Of a stretch of 64,000 bases of DNA, positions 24,142-32,796 are shown piece by piece (positions within the stretch are counted from its first letter, which is position 1; each line of letters opens with the position of its first letter). A program made the position numbers and the translations under genes. The notes under the pieces are model-generated. The model saw nothing but the letters and a program-made list of their open reading frames with translations, did not search any database and had not been told where the DNA came from. Source of the stretch: Streptomyces sp. NRRL F-6131 (GTDB lineage Bacteria; Actinomycetota; Actinomycetes; Streptomycetales; Streptomycetaceae); the NCBI GenBank assembly GCA_000719695.1, contig JOHN01000017.1, forward strand, positions 62,001-126,000. Reading direction: 5' to 3'.

Positions 24142-24516
24142 TCAGACCCGGGCGCCCGCGTCCGCGGCGGGTGCGCCGGTGGGGGTCGGGGCCACCGGGG
24201 CGCCGGCCCGGGCGGGGCGGCGGCCGGCCAGTCGGCAGCCGAGGCAGTCGGGGTGGCCCCGGCGGCCGGCCGGGTCGGGGGTGCGCCAGTGCCGCAGCTC
24301 CGGCGGGCGGGGCCCGGTGGCCTTGCCCCGGCCGGCCAGGTGGAGCGTCCAGGCGGCGAGCGCCCCCAGGACGGTCAGGGCCCCGCCGGCCCAGAGCCCC
24401 GGGACGGAGCCGGCGATGAACGCCGCGCCCGCGACGGCGAAGCCGAGGGTGGTGACGGCCGTACCGGTCCAGCCGGCCACGGTGTGGCCCATGTCGTGTT
24501 CACCGTGTGCGCCCAT
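24142..24516 (-). CDS. HGxxPAAW-type small membrane protein with a C-terminal CxxC tail
   Basis: 124 residues. The N-terminus MGAHGEHDMGHTVAGWTG resembles the HGxxPAAW family of actinomycete two-helix membrane proteins of unknown function. Two hydrophobic helices follow (about 18-38 and 42-62). The last 40 residues add RRGHPDCLGCR with a C-x-x-C and His, which could bind zinc or iron, then a Pro/Ala-rich end. ATG 24516 has AGAGGAG just upstream. It is divergent from marR, with an 18-bp palindrome in the shared region. Confidence 0.8.
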   Translation of the reverse strand: MGAHGEHDMGHTVAGWTGTAVTTLGFAVAGAAFIAGSVPGLWAGGALTVLGALAAWTLHLAGRGKATGPRPPELRHWRTPDPAGRRGHPDCLGCRLAGRRPARAGAPVAPTPTGAPAADAGARV

Positions 24517-24590
24517 GTCTCCTCTTTTGGTGTGATGGACGGGTTCGCGGGCCCGCCCGACGACGGTCGCGTCCGCGAACACCCATACCT

Positions 24591-24608
24591 CTTATCTCAC
24601 GAGATAAG
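24591..24608. promoter_or_regulatory. 18-bp perfect palindrome, probable MarR operator
   Basis: CTTATCTC-AC-GAGATAAG: 8-bp arms with a 2-base centre, in AT-rich sequence unlike the surroundings. It directly precedes a TAACTT hexamer (24609-24614) that could be the marR -10, so binding there would block transcription. It lies in the divergent region, 26 bases before the marR start. Confidence 0.7.
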
Positions 24609-24634
24609 TAACTTAGATGCTAAGGAGATACCCC

Positions 24635-25120
24635 GTGGAAGGCAAGCCGCGCCCGGAGGCGACGGCCGAGCAGGCGCTCTACGCGATGGACCGGATGATC
24701 GCGCTCGCCCAGTTCGGCCAGCAGGACATCGCGGCGCGGCTCGGCCTCAACGTCACCGACCTCACCTGTCTGGGCTTCCTGATCGAGGCGGCGATGGCCG
24801 GCGAGGCACTGGCCGCCGGCGACCTCGCCGAGCGCGCCCAGCTGACCACCGGCGCGGTGACCGGCGTGCTCAACCGGCTGGAGAAGGCCGGGTACGCCCG
24901 GCGCGAGGCCGACCCGGGCGACCGCCGCCGGGTACGGGTGGCACTGGAGGCCGACGCGCAGGTCCGGATCCTGGAGGTCTACGGGCCGTTCTACGAGCGG
25001 ATCAACCGCCTCTTCGCCGACTACACGCCGGCCGAGATCGCCGTCCTCACCGACTGGTTCACCCGCGCGAAGGCGATCCTGCACGCGTCCCTGGAGGAGA
25101 TCCGCGAGGCCACCCCCTAG
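24635..25120 (+). CDS. MarR-family transcriptional regulator
   Basis: 161 residues. Winged helix in the middle: LAERAQLTTGAVTGVLNRLE (recognition) and RREADPGDRRRVRVAL (wing with D-x-R-R). It probably binds the palindrome at 24591-24608 and controls itself and the divergent membrane protein gene. Start: GTG 24635 with AAGGAG 7 bases upstream. An ATG at 24617 lies before that site and is less likely. The neighbouring convergent MFS gene may also belong to the system. Confidence 0.92.
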   Translation: MEGKPRPEATAEQALYAMDRMIALAQFGQQDIAARLGLNVTDLTCLGFLIEAAMAGEALAAGDLAERAQLTTGAVTGVLNRLEKAGYARREADPGDRRRVRVALEADAQVRILEVYGPFYERINRLFADYTPAEIAVLTDWFTRAKAILHASLEEIREATP

Positions 25121-25147
25121 GCGAGCGGTCCCCCCGGGGGCGTCCTC

Positions 25148-26401
25148 TCAGACGGTGCCCCGGACGGTCGGGCGGGCGGGGGCGGGGGCCGCCGCGGCCG
25201 GGGCGAAGCGGTCGGCGAGCGGCAGGACGGCCAGCACCAGCAGCATCGGCGCGAGCAGCGCCCAGCGGTACGAGCTCGCGTCCGCCAGCGCCCCCACCAG
25301 CGGTGAACCGACCAGGAACCCGACGTAGTTGAAGAGGTTGAGCCGGGCCACCGCGGCGTCCGAGTCGGCCGGGAACAGCCGCCCGCCGGCGGCGAACACC
25401 TGCGGGATGATCGCGCAGATCCCCAGCCCCAGCACGGTGAACCCGGCGATCCCGGCCCAGGCGGCGGGCGCGGCGGCCGCCAGGGCGAAGCCGAGCGCGG
25501 CCAGCGCCGCACCGGAGCGCACCACCGGGACGGCGCCCCAGCGCTGCACCGCGCGGTCCCCCAGCGCCCGGCCGAGCAGCATCGCCACCATGTAGCCGAG
25601 GTAGGAGAGCTTGGCGACGTCCTCGGGACTGCCCAGGCCGTCGGTCAGGTACTTGACGCTGTAGTTGGAGACCGAGGCGTCGGCGATGTACGCGCAGGCC
25701 ATCGCGAGGCAGAGCGGCAGCAGCGGACGCCAGGGGATCGACCGGGCGGCGGCCGCGGCGGCCTCCCGCACGGCGTCGCCGAGTTCGGCCGGCCCGGCGA
25801 ACCGCGTGCCGGCCAGCAGCGCGAGCGGGGCGATCACCCCGGCCGCCGCCCCGAACAGCACCGGCAGACCGAGATCGACGTGCGCGCCGAGGCCGGCGAG
25901 GGCCGCCCCGAGGATCCCGCCGAGGCTGAACGCGGCGTGGAAGCCGAGCATCACCGAGCGGCCGTAGCGGTGCTGGATGCCGACCCCGAGCATGTTCATG
26001 CTGGCGTCCAGCGCACCGACCAGCAGGCCGAAGGCCCCCAGGGCGAGGGCCAGTTGCCAGAGCGCGTCCCCCAGGCCGACGGCGGCCAGGGTGGCGCAGA
26101 CCGCCGGCTGGACCGCCCGCAGCACCGCCCGCGCGCTCGTCCTGCGCACCAGCCGCTCGGAGGCGATCGACCCCACCCCGGCCAGCACCGGCACCGCGGC
26201 CAGGAAGAGCGGCAGCAGGGCGTCGCTCAGCCCGTAGCGGTCCTGGATCTCCGGGATGCAGGTGACCAGCAGGGCGAAGGTGACGCCCTGCAGGAGGAAG
26301 CTCGCGGCCAGCGCCGTCCGGCCGGCCCGCAGCCGCGGCGTGACCGGGACGCTCCCGCCCCCCGCGTCACTCCCGGAACGGTCGCCACTCTCGGTAGGCA
26401 C
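25148..26401 (-). CDS. MFS permease (about 12 helices)
   Basis: 417 residues with about 12 membrane helices, beginning TALAASFLLQGVTFALLVTC. A loop-region motif KYLTDGLGSPEDVAK and a symmetrical second half are seen. It resembles MFS proteins of the fucose-permease / YbjJ-like group, and its substrate is unknown. Start: GTG 26401 has GAGGTGCAT just before; upstream codons have no conserved content. It converges with marR, 27 bp apart. Confidence 0.85.
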   Translation of the reverse strand: MPTESGDRSGSDAGGGSVPVTPRLRAGRTALAASFLLQGVTFALLVTCIPEIQDRYGLSDALLPLFLAAVPVLAGVGSIASERLVRRTSARAVLRAVQPAVCATLAAVGLGDALWQLALALGAFGLLVGALDASMNMLGVGIQHRYGRSVMLGFHAAFSLGGILGAALAGLGAHVDLGLPVLFGAAAGVIAPLALLAGTRFAGPAELGDAVREAAAAAARSIPWRPLLPLCLAMACAYIADASVSNYSVKYLTDGLGSPEDVAKLSYLGYMVAMLLGRALGDRAVQRWGAVPVVRSGAALAALGFALAAAAPAAWAGIAGFTVLGLGICAIIPQVFAAGGRLFPADSDAAVARLNLFNYVGFLVGSPLVGALADASSYRWALLAPMLLVLAVLPLADRFAPAAAAPAPARPTVRGTV

Positions 26402-26707
26402 ATGCACCTCGCTACTGGCCGGTACGGCGGTCGGTGGCGAGAGCGTAGGCGCAGAAGGGCGTTTGCGGGAGGGGGTGTGCGCGTGAGACGACTCCGCGGG
26501 GGTCCGCCGGGCCCCGTCGGCCGACCTGCGGCGTCGCCCCCGGCGCTGTCCCACAGCTGTCTCATGATCGCCCCGGGGAGCGGCTTGAGACAGTGCGGAC
26601 CTTGGTCGTCGGCCCGCGAACCAGCAGAGTCGTCGCCGGGGCCGGCAGCACGCCGGACCCGCCGATCGTGTGCCGACCCGGGCACACGCTCATCAGGGAG
26701 GGAACCC
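26402..26707. other. 306-bp divergent region with an inverted repeat
   Basis: No gene is supported. CTGTCTCA (26557-26564) and TGAGACAG (26586-26593) form a perfect 8-bp inverted repeat around a GC-rich 21-base centre containing CCCCGGGG. It lies 115 bases before the secreted peptidoglycan-binding protein gene and may be an operator or hairpin. Confidence 0.5.
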
Positions 26708-27070
26708 ATGCGCAAGATCATCACCGGCCTGGCCGTCGCCGGCCTCGTGTTCGCCGGCGGCGTCTCCACCGCCACCACCGCCTCCGCCGCGAGCAGCGGC
26801 CAGCCGTGCTCCGAGTGGAGCACCTCCGAGCCGCTGCTGAAGGCCGGCGCCACCGGCGACGCGGTGCGCGAGCTGCAGTGCGAGCTCAACCGCTCCATCC
26901 ACCCGGACCGCGGCTACAAGCTGATCGCCGACGGCGTGTTCGGCCAGGCCACCCGCAACGCCGTCATCTACTTCCAGGGCTGTGTGCACATCCAGCAGGA
27001 CGGCGAGGTCGGCCCGCAGACCTGGTCGAAGCTGGACTACTGGAACGTCCAGCCGAACTACGCCTGCTGA
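26708..27070 (+). CDS. Secreted peptidoglycan-binding protein (PG_binding_1 type)
   Basis: 120 residues. Signal peptide (1 to about 28) is followed by a single peptidoglycan-binding domain: LLKAGATGDAVRELQCELNR, ADGVFGQATRNAVIYFQ and DGEVGPQTWSKL. There are four cysteines (in PCSEW, LQCEL, GCVHI and the last residue), likely two disulfides. It binds the cell wall, and no catalytic domain is attached. ATG 26708 after GGGAGGGAACCC. It is followed by a strong terminator shared with the convergent HAD gene. Confidence 0.92.
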   Translation: MRKIITGLAVAGLVFAGGVSTATTASAASSGQPCSEWSTSEPLLKAGATGDAVRELQCELNRSIHPDRGYKLIADGVFGQATRNAVIYFQGCVHIQQDGEVGPQTWSKLDYWNVQPNYAC

Positions 27071-27085
27071 TCGACCGTCACGATG

Positions 27086-27123
27086 CCGAGGGGCGGGGCA
27101 CCGGTGGGTGCCCCGCCCCTCGG
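27086..27123. terminator. Bidirectional terminator
   Basis: A perfect 17-bp stem (27086-27102 with 27107-27123), loop GGTG. It lies between two convergent genes. Confidence 0.9.
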
Positions 27124-27140
27124 GGTGCTCGCCGCGGCCG

Positions 27141-27797
27141 CTACCGGTCGAGCAGGGCGAGCACCTGGGCGAGGTCGGCGATCAGGCCGGTGGCCCCGGC
27201 GGCGGTCAGCTTCGCGGGGGCGGTCAGGGCGGTGTAGCCGTACACGTCCATGTCGGCCGCGCGGGCGGCGAGCACACCGTTCGGGCTGTCCTCGACCACC
27301 AGGCAGGCCGCCGGATCGACGCCGAGGGTGCGGGCGGCGTGCAGGAACAGGTCGGGCGCGGGCTTGCCCACGCCGACGTCCTGGGCGCTGAAGATCCGCT
27401 CCTCCGGGAAGTACCCGCGCAGACCGGTGACGTCCAGCGCGGTACGGATCCAGCTGTGGTGCGCGGACGAGGCCAGGCCGTAGGGGACGCCGAGCCGCTG
27501 GAGCTCCTTCAGCAGCGCCTCGGCGCCCCGGACGGCGGTCAGTTCGGCCGTGAAGGTGTCGAAGACCCGGCCGTGGAACGCGTCGTCGAAGCCCTCCGGG
27601 AGCCGCGCGCCGTCGTGCCGCTCGGCGATCACGTCGTGCACGCGGTGGGCGGCGGTGCCCATGAAGTCCCGGTAGGAGTCCTCGACGGTGGTCGGGTAGC
27701 CGAGTTCGGTCAGGTAGTCGGCGAGCACCCGGTTGGAGAGCGGCTCGCTGTCCACCAGGACGCCGTCGTTGTCGAAGATCACCAGTTCATGGGCCAT
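27141..27797 (-). CDS. HAD hydrolase, beta-phosphoglucomutase-like (subfamily IA)
   Basis: 218 residues. Nucleophile motif VIFDNDGVLVDSEPL at the very start, cap domain next, YGLASSAHHSWI (motif II), and VVEDSPNGVLAARAADM (motif IV). The family holds sugar-phosphate and phosphoglycolate phosphatases and mutases; the substrate is unknown. ATG 27797 has TAGGGT 7 bases before it and no ribosome binding site, so it is probably leaderless. proC follows on the other side, 30 bp upstream, on the same strand. Confidence 0.92.
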   Translation of the reverse strand: MAHELVIFDNDGVLVDSEPLSNRVLADYLTELGYPTTVEDSYRDFMGTAAHRVHDVIAERHDGARLPEGFDDAFHGRVFDTFTAELTAVRGAEALLKELQRLGVPYGLASSAHHSWIRTALDVTGLRGYFPEERIFSAQDVGVGKPAPDLFLHAARTLGVDPAACLVVEDSPNGVLAARAADMDVYGYTALTAPAKLTAAGATGLIADLAQVLALLDR

Positions 27798-27804
27798 GCG
27801 TGCG

Positions 27805-27810
27805 ACCCTA
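27805..27810 (-). promoter_or_regulatory. -10 element TAGGGT, likely leaderless HAD transcript
   Basis: Minus strand. It ends 7 bases before ATG 27797, within the 30-bp gap after proC, so the HAD gene may have its own transcript. Confidence 0.5.
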
Positions 27811-27827
27811 CCGGCCGGGCCGACCGG

Positions 27828-28655
27828 TCACTTGCCGCCGGAGGCCAGCTCCCGGGAGCGGTCCCGGGCCGCCTCCAGGGCGCCCAGCAGGGCCGCCCGC
27901 ACGCCGTGGTTCTCCAGTTCGCGGATGGCCGCGATGGTGGTGCCGGCCGGCGAGGTGACCGCCTCGCGCAGCTTCACCGGGTGCTCGCCGGAGTCCCGCA
28001 GCATGACCGAGGCGCCGATCGCCGACTGCACGATGAGGTCGTGCGCGACCTGCCGGGGCAGACCGAGCAGGATGCCCGCGTCGGTCATCGCCTCGACCAG
28101 GAAGTAGAAGTACGCCGGACCGGAGCCGGAGAGGGCGGTCGCCGCGTCCTGTTGGGACTCGGGCAGCCGCAGCGCCTTGCCGACCGAGCGGAAGATCTCC
28201 TCCGCCCGCTCCAGGTGCGCCTCGGTGGCGTGCGAGCCGCCGGAGATGACGCTCATGCCCTCGTCCACCAGCACGGGCGTGTTCGGCATCACCCGGACCA
28301 CCGGGGTGCCGGCCGCCAGCCGGGCCTCGAACCAGGCGGTCGGGATGCCGGCCGCCGCCGAGATCACCAGCCGGTCGGGGTCGACGTGCGGCGCCAGCTC
28401 GTCCAGCAGGGTGCCCATGTCCTGCGGCTTCACCGCGAGGATCAGGGTGTCGGCGAGCTTGGCCGCCTCGGTGTTGCCCACCACGCCCACGCCGTACCGG
28501 GAGGCCAGTTCGGCGGCCCGCTCGGGACGGCGGGCGGTCACCAGGACGTCCGCGGGGTTCTTGCCGGCCCGCAGCAGACCGGAGAGCAGGGCCTCCCCGA
28601 TCTTGCCCGTGCCGAGGAAGGCGATCTTCTGTCCGTGCGCCGCGCTGCTGGTCAT
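27828..28655 (-). CDS. proC: Pyrroline-5-carboxylate reductase
   Basis: 275 residues, standard length. It reduces pyrroline-5-carboxylate to L-proline with NAD(P)H in the cytoplasm, the last step of proline synthesis. Visible marks: FLGTGKIGEALLSGLL (nucleotide binding), VISAAAGIP, VVRVMPNTPVLVDEGMS, and the C-terminal signature LREAVTSPAGTTIAA. ATG 28655 with AAGGAG-like AGGCAAGGAGC upstream. It is followed by the HAD gene on the same strand. Confidence 0.96.
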   Translation of the reverse strand: MTSSAAHGQKIAFLGTGKIGEALLSGLLRAGKNPADVLVTARRPERAAELASRYGVGVVGNTEAAKLADTLILAVKPQDMGTLLDELAPHVDPDRLVISAAAGIPTAWFEARLAAGTPVVRVMPNTPVLVDEGMSVISGGSHATEAHLERAEEIFRSVGKALRLPESQQDAATALSGSGPAYFYFLVEAMTDAGILLGLPRQVAHDLIVQSAIGASVMLRDSGEHPVKLREAVTSPAGTTIAAIRELENHGVRAALLGALEAARDRSRELASGGK

Positions 28656-28860
28656 GGCCGCTCCTTGCCTCCGGTGCCGCGTTCCGTCACCGCGGCCATC
28701 CTCGCACCGCGCCCTCGCCCCCGGCGGCAGCGTCCACTCTGCGGGCAGCCGCCGTGGCACCCGGCGGCTGCCGCCCGGCCCCGTCGAGGGGCAGCCCCTA
28801 GGGCGAATCTCGGGGTTCTCCCCTATGGCCCGGGGATGGACGCGGGCGCACCGTGGAGGC

Positions 28861-29310
28861 ATGGCACACGGAGAGATGTCCCGACGTGAGAACCGGCAGG
28901 TCGCCGTCGCCGCGGCGACCCTGGGCCCGTGGCGGACGGCCGCGGGAGTCGGTGCGCTGGTGGGGGCGACGGACCTGGTGATCGATCTGATCGACGGGGA
29001 ATGGTCGCTGAGCATGCTGGCCGGTCCGGTCGGCGTGGCCCTGTTCTTCTTCTTCCTGGTCGGCACGGTCGGCGGCCGGCTGCGCCGGGACACCGCGGAC
29101 CGGCGGCTGCGAAAGTGGGCGAACGAGCACCCCTGGCAGGCCGCGGCACCCGCGGCGGGCGGGCTGCTCGTCCTCACCATGCTGGCGCAGCTGTTCCTCG
29201 GGGACGCGGGCCTGTTCGAGGCGTTCTTCGTCTCGCTGTTCCCGGCCGCGCTGGTGCTGGGTGTCGCGGGGGTGGTCGGCTCGGTGAAGCGCGCCCGCGG
29301 CAAGGACTGA
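28861..29310 (+). CDS. Small membrane protein of unknown function
   Basis: 149 residues with about four hydrophobic segments (roughly 25-45, 50-70, 95-115, 118-140), a charged N-terminus and the basic end KRARGKD. The loop between helices 2 and 3 is rich in Arg (GGRLRRDTADRRLRKW). I do not recognise the family. ATG 28861 has GGAGG one base before it, which is too close; ATG 28876 is also possible. It converges with the next gene across a strong terminator. Confidence 0.7.
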   Translation: MAHGEMSRRENRQVAVAAATLGPWRTAAGVGALVGATDLVIDLIDGEWSLSMLAGPVGVALFFFFLVGTVGGRLRRDTADRRLRKWANEHPWQAAAPAAGGLLVLTMLAQLFLGDAGLFEAFFVSLFPAALVLGVAGVVGSVKRARGKD

Positions 29311-29314
29311 CCGC

Positions 29315-29347
29315 CCCGGCGGGGGCGGGGCACCCGCCCCCGCCGGG
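29315..29347. terminator. Bidirectional terminator
   Basis: A perfect 15-bp stem (29315-29329 with 29333-29347), loop GCA. Its right end touches the stop codon of the leftward gene at 29348. Confidence 0.85.
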
Positions 29348-29869
29348 TCAGCGCTTGCGCTTGCCCCGCGCCCCGGCACCGGGCCGACCGCCGCGGCCCG
29401 CCTGCCGGCGTCCGTGCCGGGCGAGCGCCTCCTCGTACCGGGCCCGGTGGACCGCCTCGCCGGGGGCCTCGCGCAGGCTGCGGACGAAGTAGGCGAGCAG
29501 GGCGCCCACGCCGCCGATCACCCAGACCACGCCGAGCGACCTGTCCTCGGCCATCCAGCCGGTCAGGTTCTCCTTGCCCTCGGTGAGCAGCTTCCAGGTG
29601 CGCAGCGCCGCGAGCAGCGAGCAGATCGCCACGGCGGCGACCAGCAGGCCGTTGAGGAAGCCCCCGTTGTCGGCCACCCGGATGCCGTCCACGGCGAGGC
29701 GCAGCACGAAGGCGGCGGCCGCGGCGGCCAGCAGGGCCCCGATCGGGACGAGGACGCGGCGGAGCCGGTAGTCGCCGCCGCGGTCGACCCAGCTGGTGCC
29801 GAACCAGCGGATCGGCTCCGGCCCGGGGGCGCCGGCGGGCTGGGTGGTGGGGGTGGGTTCCTGGGTCAC
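29348..29869 (-). CDS. Conserved small membrane protein of unknown function
   Basis: 173 residues. After a Pro/Thr-rich start comes IRWFGTSWVDRGGDYRLRR, then three hydrophobic segments (about 48-65, 76-100 and 118-135), and a basic Gly/Arg-rich tail ending GARGKRKR. A conserved actinomycete hypothetical; no function is known to me. GTG 29869 is taken because conserved-looking sequence begins there; the open frame continues upstream into low-complexity sequence. It lies 82 bp after ilvD on the same strand orientation. Confidence 0.78.
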   Translation of the reverse strand: MTQEPTPTTQPAGAPGPEPIRWFGTSWVDRGGDYRLRRVLVPIGALLAAAAAAFVLRLAVDGIRVADNGGFLNGLLVAAVAICSLLAALRTWKLLTEGKENLTGWMAEDRSLGVVWVIGGVGALLAYFVRSLREAPGEAVHRARYEEALARHGRRQAGRGGRPGAGARGKRKR

Positions 29870-29951
29870 GGGTCCGATTATCCTCGGTGGCCGGGAACGG
29901 CGGAGGCGCCGTCCCGGCGGCCGGGACGGCGCCCCGCGGGGCCGGTCGGGG

Positions 29952-31796
29952 TCAGCCGAGCTTGCTGACGTCCCGGACGGCGCCCTTGTCGGCGGAGGTG
30001 GCCATCGCGGCGTAGGCGCGCAGGGCCTGGCTGACCTGGCGGTCGCGGTTCTTCGGCCGGTAGCCGCCACCGGCCTCCAGCGCGCGGCGGCGCTCGGCCA
30101 GGACCTCGGCGGGCACCTCCAGGGCGATCGACCGGCCCGGGATGTCGATGGCGATGGTGTCGCCGTCCTCGACCAGGGCGATGGTGCCGCCGGAGGCGGC
30201 CTCCGGGGAGGCGTGGCCGATGGACAGGCCCGAGGTGCCGCCGGAGAAGCGGCCGTCGGTGACCAGCGCGCAGGCCTTGCCCAGGCCCCGGCCCTTGAGG
30301 AAGGACGTCGGGTAGAGCATCTCCTGCATGCCGGGACCGCCCTTGGGGCCCTCGTAGCGGATGACGACGACGTCGCCCTCCTTGATCCGCTTGGCGAGGA
30401 TCGCCTCGACCGCGTCCTCCTGGGACTCGACGACGACGGCCGGGCCGCTGAACGTCCAGATCGACTCGTCGACGCCGGCGGTCTTCACGATGCAGCCGTC
30501 CTCGGCGAGGTTGCCGTACAGCACGGCGAGGCCGCCCTCGACGGAGTAGGCGTGCTCGACGCCGCGGATGCAGCCGCCGGCGGCGTCGGTGTCCAGCGAC
30601 TCCCAGCGCTCGGACTGCGAGAAGGCCTCGGCGGAGCGGACGCAGCCGGGGGCGGCGTGCCAGAGCTCGACGGCCTCGGCGGACGGCGAGCCGCCGCGGA
30701 CGTCCCAGGTCTTGAGCCACTCGGCGAGCGAGTCGGAGTGGACGGTGTGCACGTCCTCGTTGAGCAGCCCGCCCCGGTACAGCTCGCCGAGGATCGCCGG
30801 GATGCCGCCGGCCCGGTGCACGTCCTCCATGTAGTACGAGCCGTTGGGCGCGACCTTGGAGAGGCAGGGCACCCGGCGGCTGACCGCGTCGATGGCCCGC
30901 AGGTCGAAGTCCAGCTCGGCCTCCTGGGCGGCGGCGAGCAGGTGCAGGATGGTGTTGGTCGAACCGCCCATGGCGATGTCCAGGGCCATCGCGTTCTCGA
31001 AGGCCGCCCGGGTGGCGATCGAGCGCGGCAGGACGGAGTGGTCGTCCTGGCCGTAGTGGCGGTTGGTGATCTCGACGACGGTCCGGCCGGCGTTCTCGTA
31101 GAGCGCGCGGCGGGCGGTGTGGGTGGCGAGGACGGAGCCGTTGCCGGGCAGCGAGAGGCCGATCGCCTCGGTGAGGCAGTTCATCGAGTTGGCGGTGAAC
31201 ATGCCCGAACAGGAGCCGCAGGTCGGGCAGGCGTTCTCCTCGATGATCGCGATGTCCTCGTCGGAGACGTTCTCGTTGACCGCCTGGGAGATCGCGTCGA
31301 CCAGGTCGAGCCTGCGCACCGTGCCGTCGACCAGGGTGGCCTTGCCGGCCTCCATCGGGCCGCCGGAGACGAACACGGTCGGGATGTTCAGCCGCAGCGC
31401 GGCCATCAGCATCCCGGGGGTGATCTTGTCGCAGTTGGAGATGCAGATCAGCGCGTCGGCGCAGTGCGCGTTCACCATGTACTCGACCGAGTCGGCGATC
31501 AGGTCGCGCGAGGGCAGCGAGTAGAGCATGCCGCCGTGGCCCATCGCGATGCCGTCGTCCACCGCGATGGTGTTGAACTCGCGGGGGATGCCGCCCGCCT
31601 GCTTGATCGCCTCGGAGACGATCCGGCCGACCGGCTGGAGGTGGGTGTGGCCGGGGACGAACTCGGTGAAGGAGTTGGCGACCGCGATGATCGGCTTGCC
31701 GAAGTCCTCGCGGGCTACGCCGGCCGCCCGGAGAAGCGCCCGGGCGCCTGCCATGTTGCGACCGTGGGTGACCGTACGGGACCTCAGCTCGGGCAC
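29952..31796 (-). CDS. ilvD: Dihydroxy-acid dehydratase
   Basis: 614 residues, full length. It dehydrates 2,3-dihydroxy-isovalerate and -methylvalerate to the 2-keto acids of valine, leucine, isoleucine and pantothenate synthesis. It needs an iron-sulfur cluster; the cysteines are seen in CISNCDK and [24 protein letters not shown] and [20 protein letters not shown] follow. GTG 31796 has AAGGAGTGGAGCACA upstream. The product 2-ketoisovalerate also feeds the pan genes 10 kb away. The gene stands alone. Confidence 0.97.
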   Translation of the reverse strand: MPELRSRTVTHGRNMAGARALLRAAGVAREDFGKPIIAVANSFTEFVPGHTHLQPVGRIVSEAIKQAGGIPREFNTIAVDDGIAMGHGGMLYSLPSRDLIADSVEYMVNAHCADALICISNCDKITPGMLMAALRLNIPTVFVSGGPMEAGKATLVDGTVRRLDLVDAISQAVNENVSDEDIAIIEENACPTCGSCSGMFTANSMNCLTEAIGLSLPGNGSVLATHTARRALYENAGRTVVEITNRHYGQDDHSVLPRSIATRAAFENAMALDIAMGGSTNTILHLLAAAQEAELDFDLRAIDAVSRRVPCLSKVAPNGSYYMEDVHRAGGIPAILGELYRGGLLNEDVHTVHSDSLAEWLKTWDVRGGSPSAEAVELWHAAPGCVRSAEAFSQSERWESLDTDAAGGCIRGVEHAYSVEGGLAVLYGNLAEDGCIVKTAGVDESIWTFSGPAVVVESQEDAVEAILAKRIKEGDVVVIRYEGPKGGPGMQEMLYPTSFLKGRGLGKACALVTDGRFSGGTSGLSIGHASPEAASGGTIALVEDGDTIAIDIPGRSIALEVPAEVLAERRRALEAGGGYRPKNRDRQVSQALRAYAAMATSADKGAVRDVSKLG

Positions 31797-31981
31797 TGTG
31801 CTCCACTCCTTCGGAGGCTGGCTGGCGGCCCCGCCGGGTGAGGAGGTGCGGGGCCACTGTGTCTGTCGAGCCTACGCCCGCCGTCCGGGCGGCGGACGTC
31901 GCGTCCGCGATGCGGTCAGCCGGGTGGTCGTCCGGGGCCGGTGGTCGCCGGGGCCGGGCCGGGTCCCGGAGGGTGACCGGG

Positions 31982-32764
31982 TCAGGCCGGGGTCACCGCG
32001 ACGGTGAGGTCCAGCACGTACGGCTCGACGACCGTGCCGTCCGGGAACTCCGCCAGCAGCGCCTCGCGCTCGACCGCCAGCAGCGGCGCGCGCTGCTCCG
32101 GGGTGAGGGCCGCGAGGTAGGAACGGGAGGTCAGGTCGGTGATCACGTGGTCGACGGTGACCCGGCGCTCCCAGCGGAGCACGACGTGCTCGGTCCGCAG
32201 GTCGTACGGGGCGAGGTGCGAGGTGATCTCGTTGACCGCGCCGTAGCCGTGGTAGGTCGTGGGCAGCGCGGCGGCGAGCCGCTCGCCCATCGCCCGCACC
32301 CAGGCGACCCCGCCGTCCTTCACGTTCCACCAGGTGGCCAGCGCGCCGCCGGGTCGCAGGACCCGGATCGCCTCGGGCACCGACCGCTCCGGGCGGGTCC
32401 AGTGGAAGGCCTGGGCGTAGGTGACGAAGTCCGCCGAGTCGTCGTGGAACGGCAGGGCGTCGCCGCTGCCCCGGACCAGGCCGAGCCCGGTGGAGACGGC
32501 GAGGAACTGCGCGGCCATGCCCGCGCTCGGCTCCACCGCGACGACGTCCGCGCCGCGCCCCGCCAGCAGCCGGGTGGAGATGCCGGTGCCCGCGCCGACG
32601 TCCAGCACCCGCGCGCCGTCGAGGCCGCGCCCGGCCAGCCGCTCCAGCGCGTCGAAGAGCTCGTCCGGGTAGGACGGCCGGGCCCGGTCGTACTCCGCCG
32701 CCACCCCGCCGAAGGACTTCGCGAGCTCGCGGTAGTCGCTGCCGGGCCGGGTCTGTTCCGCCAT
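31982..32764 (-). CDS. SAM-dependent methyltransferase (class I, UbiE-like)
   Basis: 260 residues. The SAM-binding fold is clear: VLDVGAGTGISTRLL (motif I), DVVAVEPSAGM (motif II), and RVLRPGGALATWWN (motif III). FVTYAQAFHWTRPE resembles small-molecule methyltransferases of the YcgJ/UbiE group. The substrate is unknown. ATG 32764 has GGGGGAGA upstream. It lies 32 bp after the sugar isomerase on the same strand, so it may be co-transcribed with it. Confidence 0.9.
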   Translation of the reverse strand: MAEQTRPGSDYRELAKSFGGVAAEYDRARPSYPDELFDALERLAGRGLDGARVLDVGAGTGISTRLLAGRGADVVAVEPSAGMAAQFLAVSTGLGLVRGSGDALPFHDDSADFVTYAQAFHWTRPERSVPEAIRVLRPGGALATWWNVKDGGVAWVRAMGERLAAALPTTYHGYGAVNEITSHLAPYDLRTEHVVLRWERRVTVDHVITDLTSRSYLAALTPEQRAPLLAVEREALLAEFPDGTVVEPYVLDLTVAVTPA

Positions 32765-32796
32765 GTCTCCCCCTGTGGACGGCAGTTCGTGTGCCG

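Noticed and set aside
24617..24634. ATG 24617 as the marR start
   Set aside because: It precedes the AAGGAG box that is well placed for GTG 24635.
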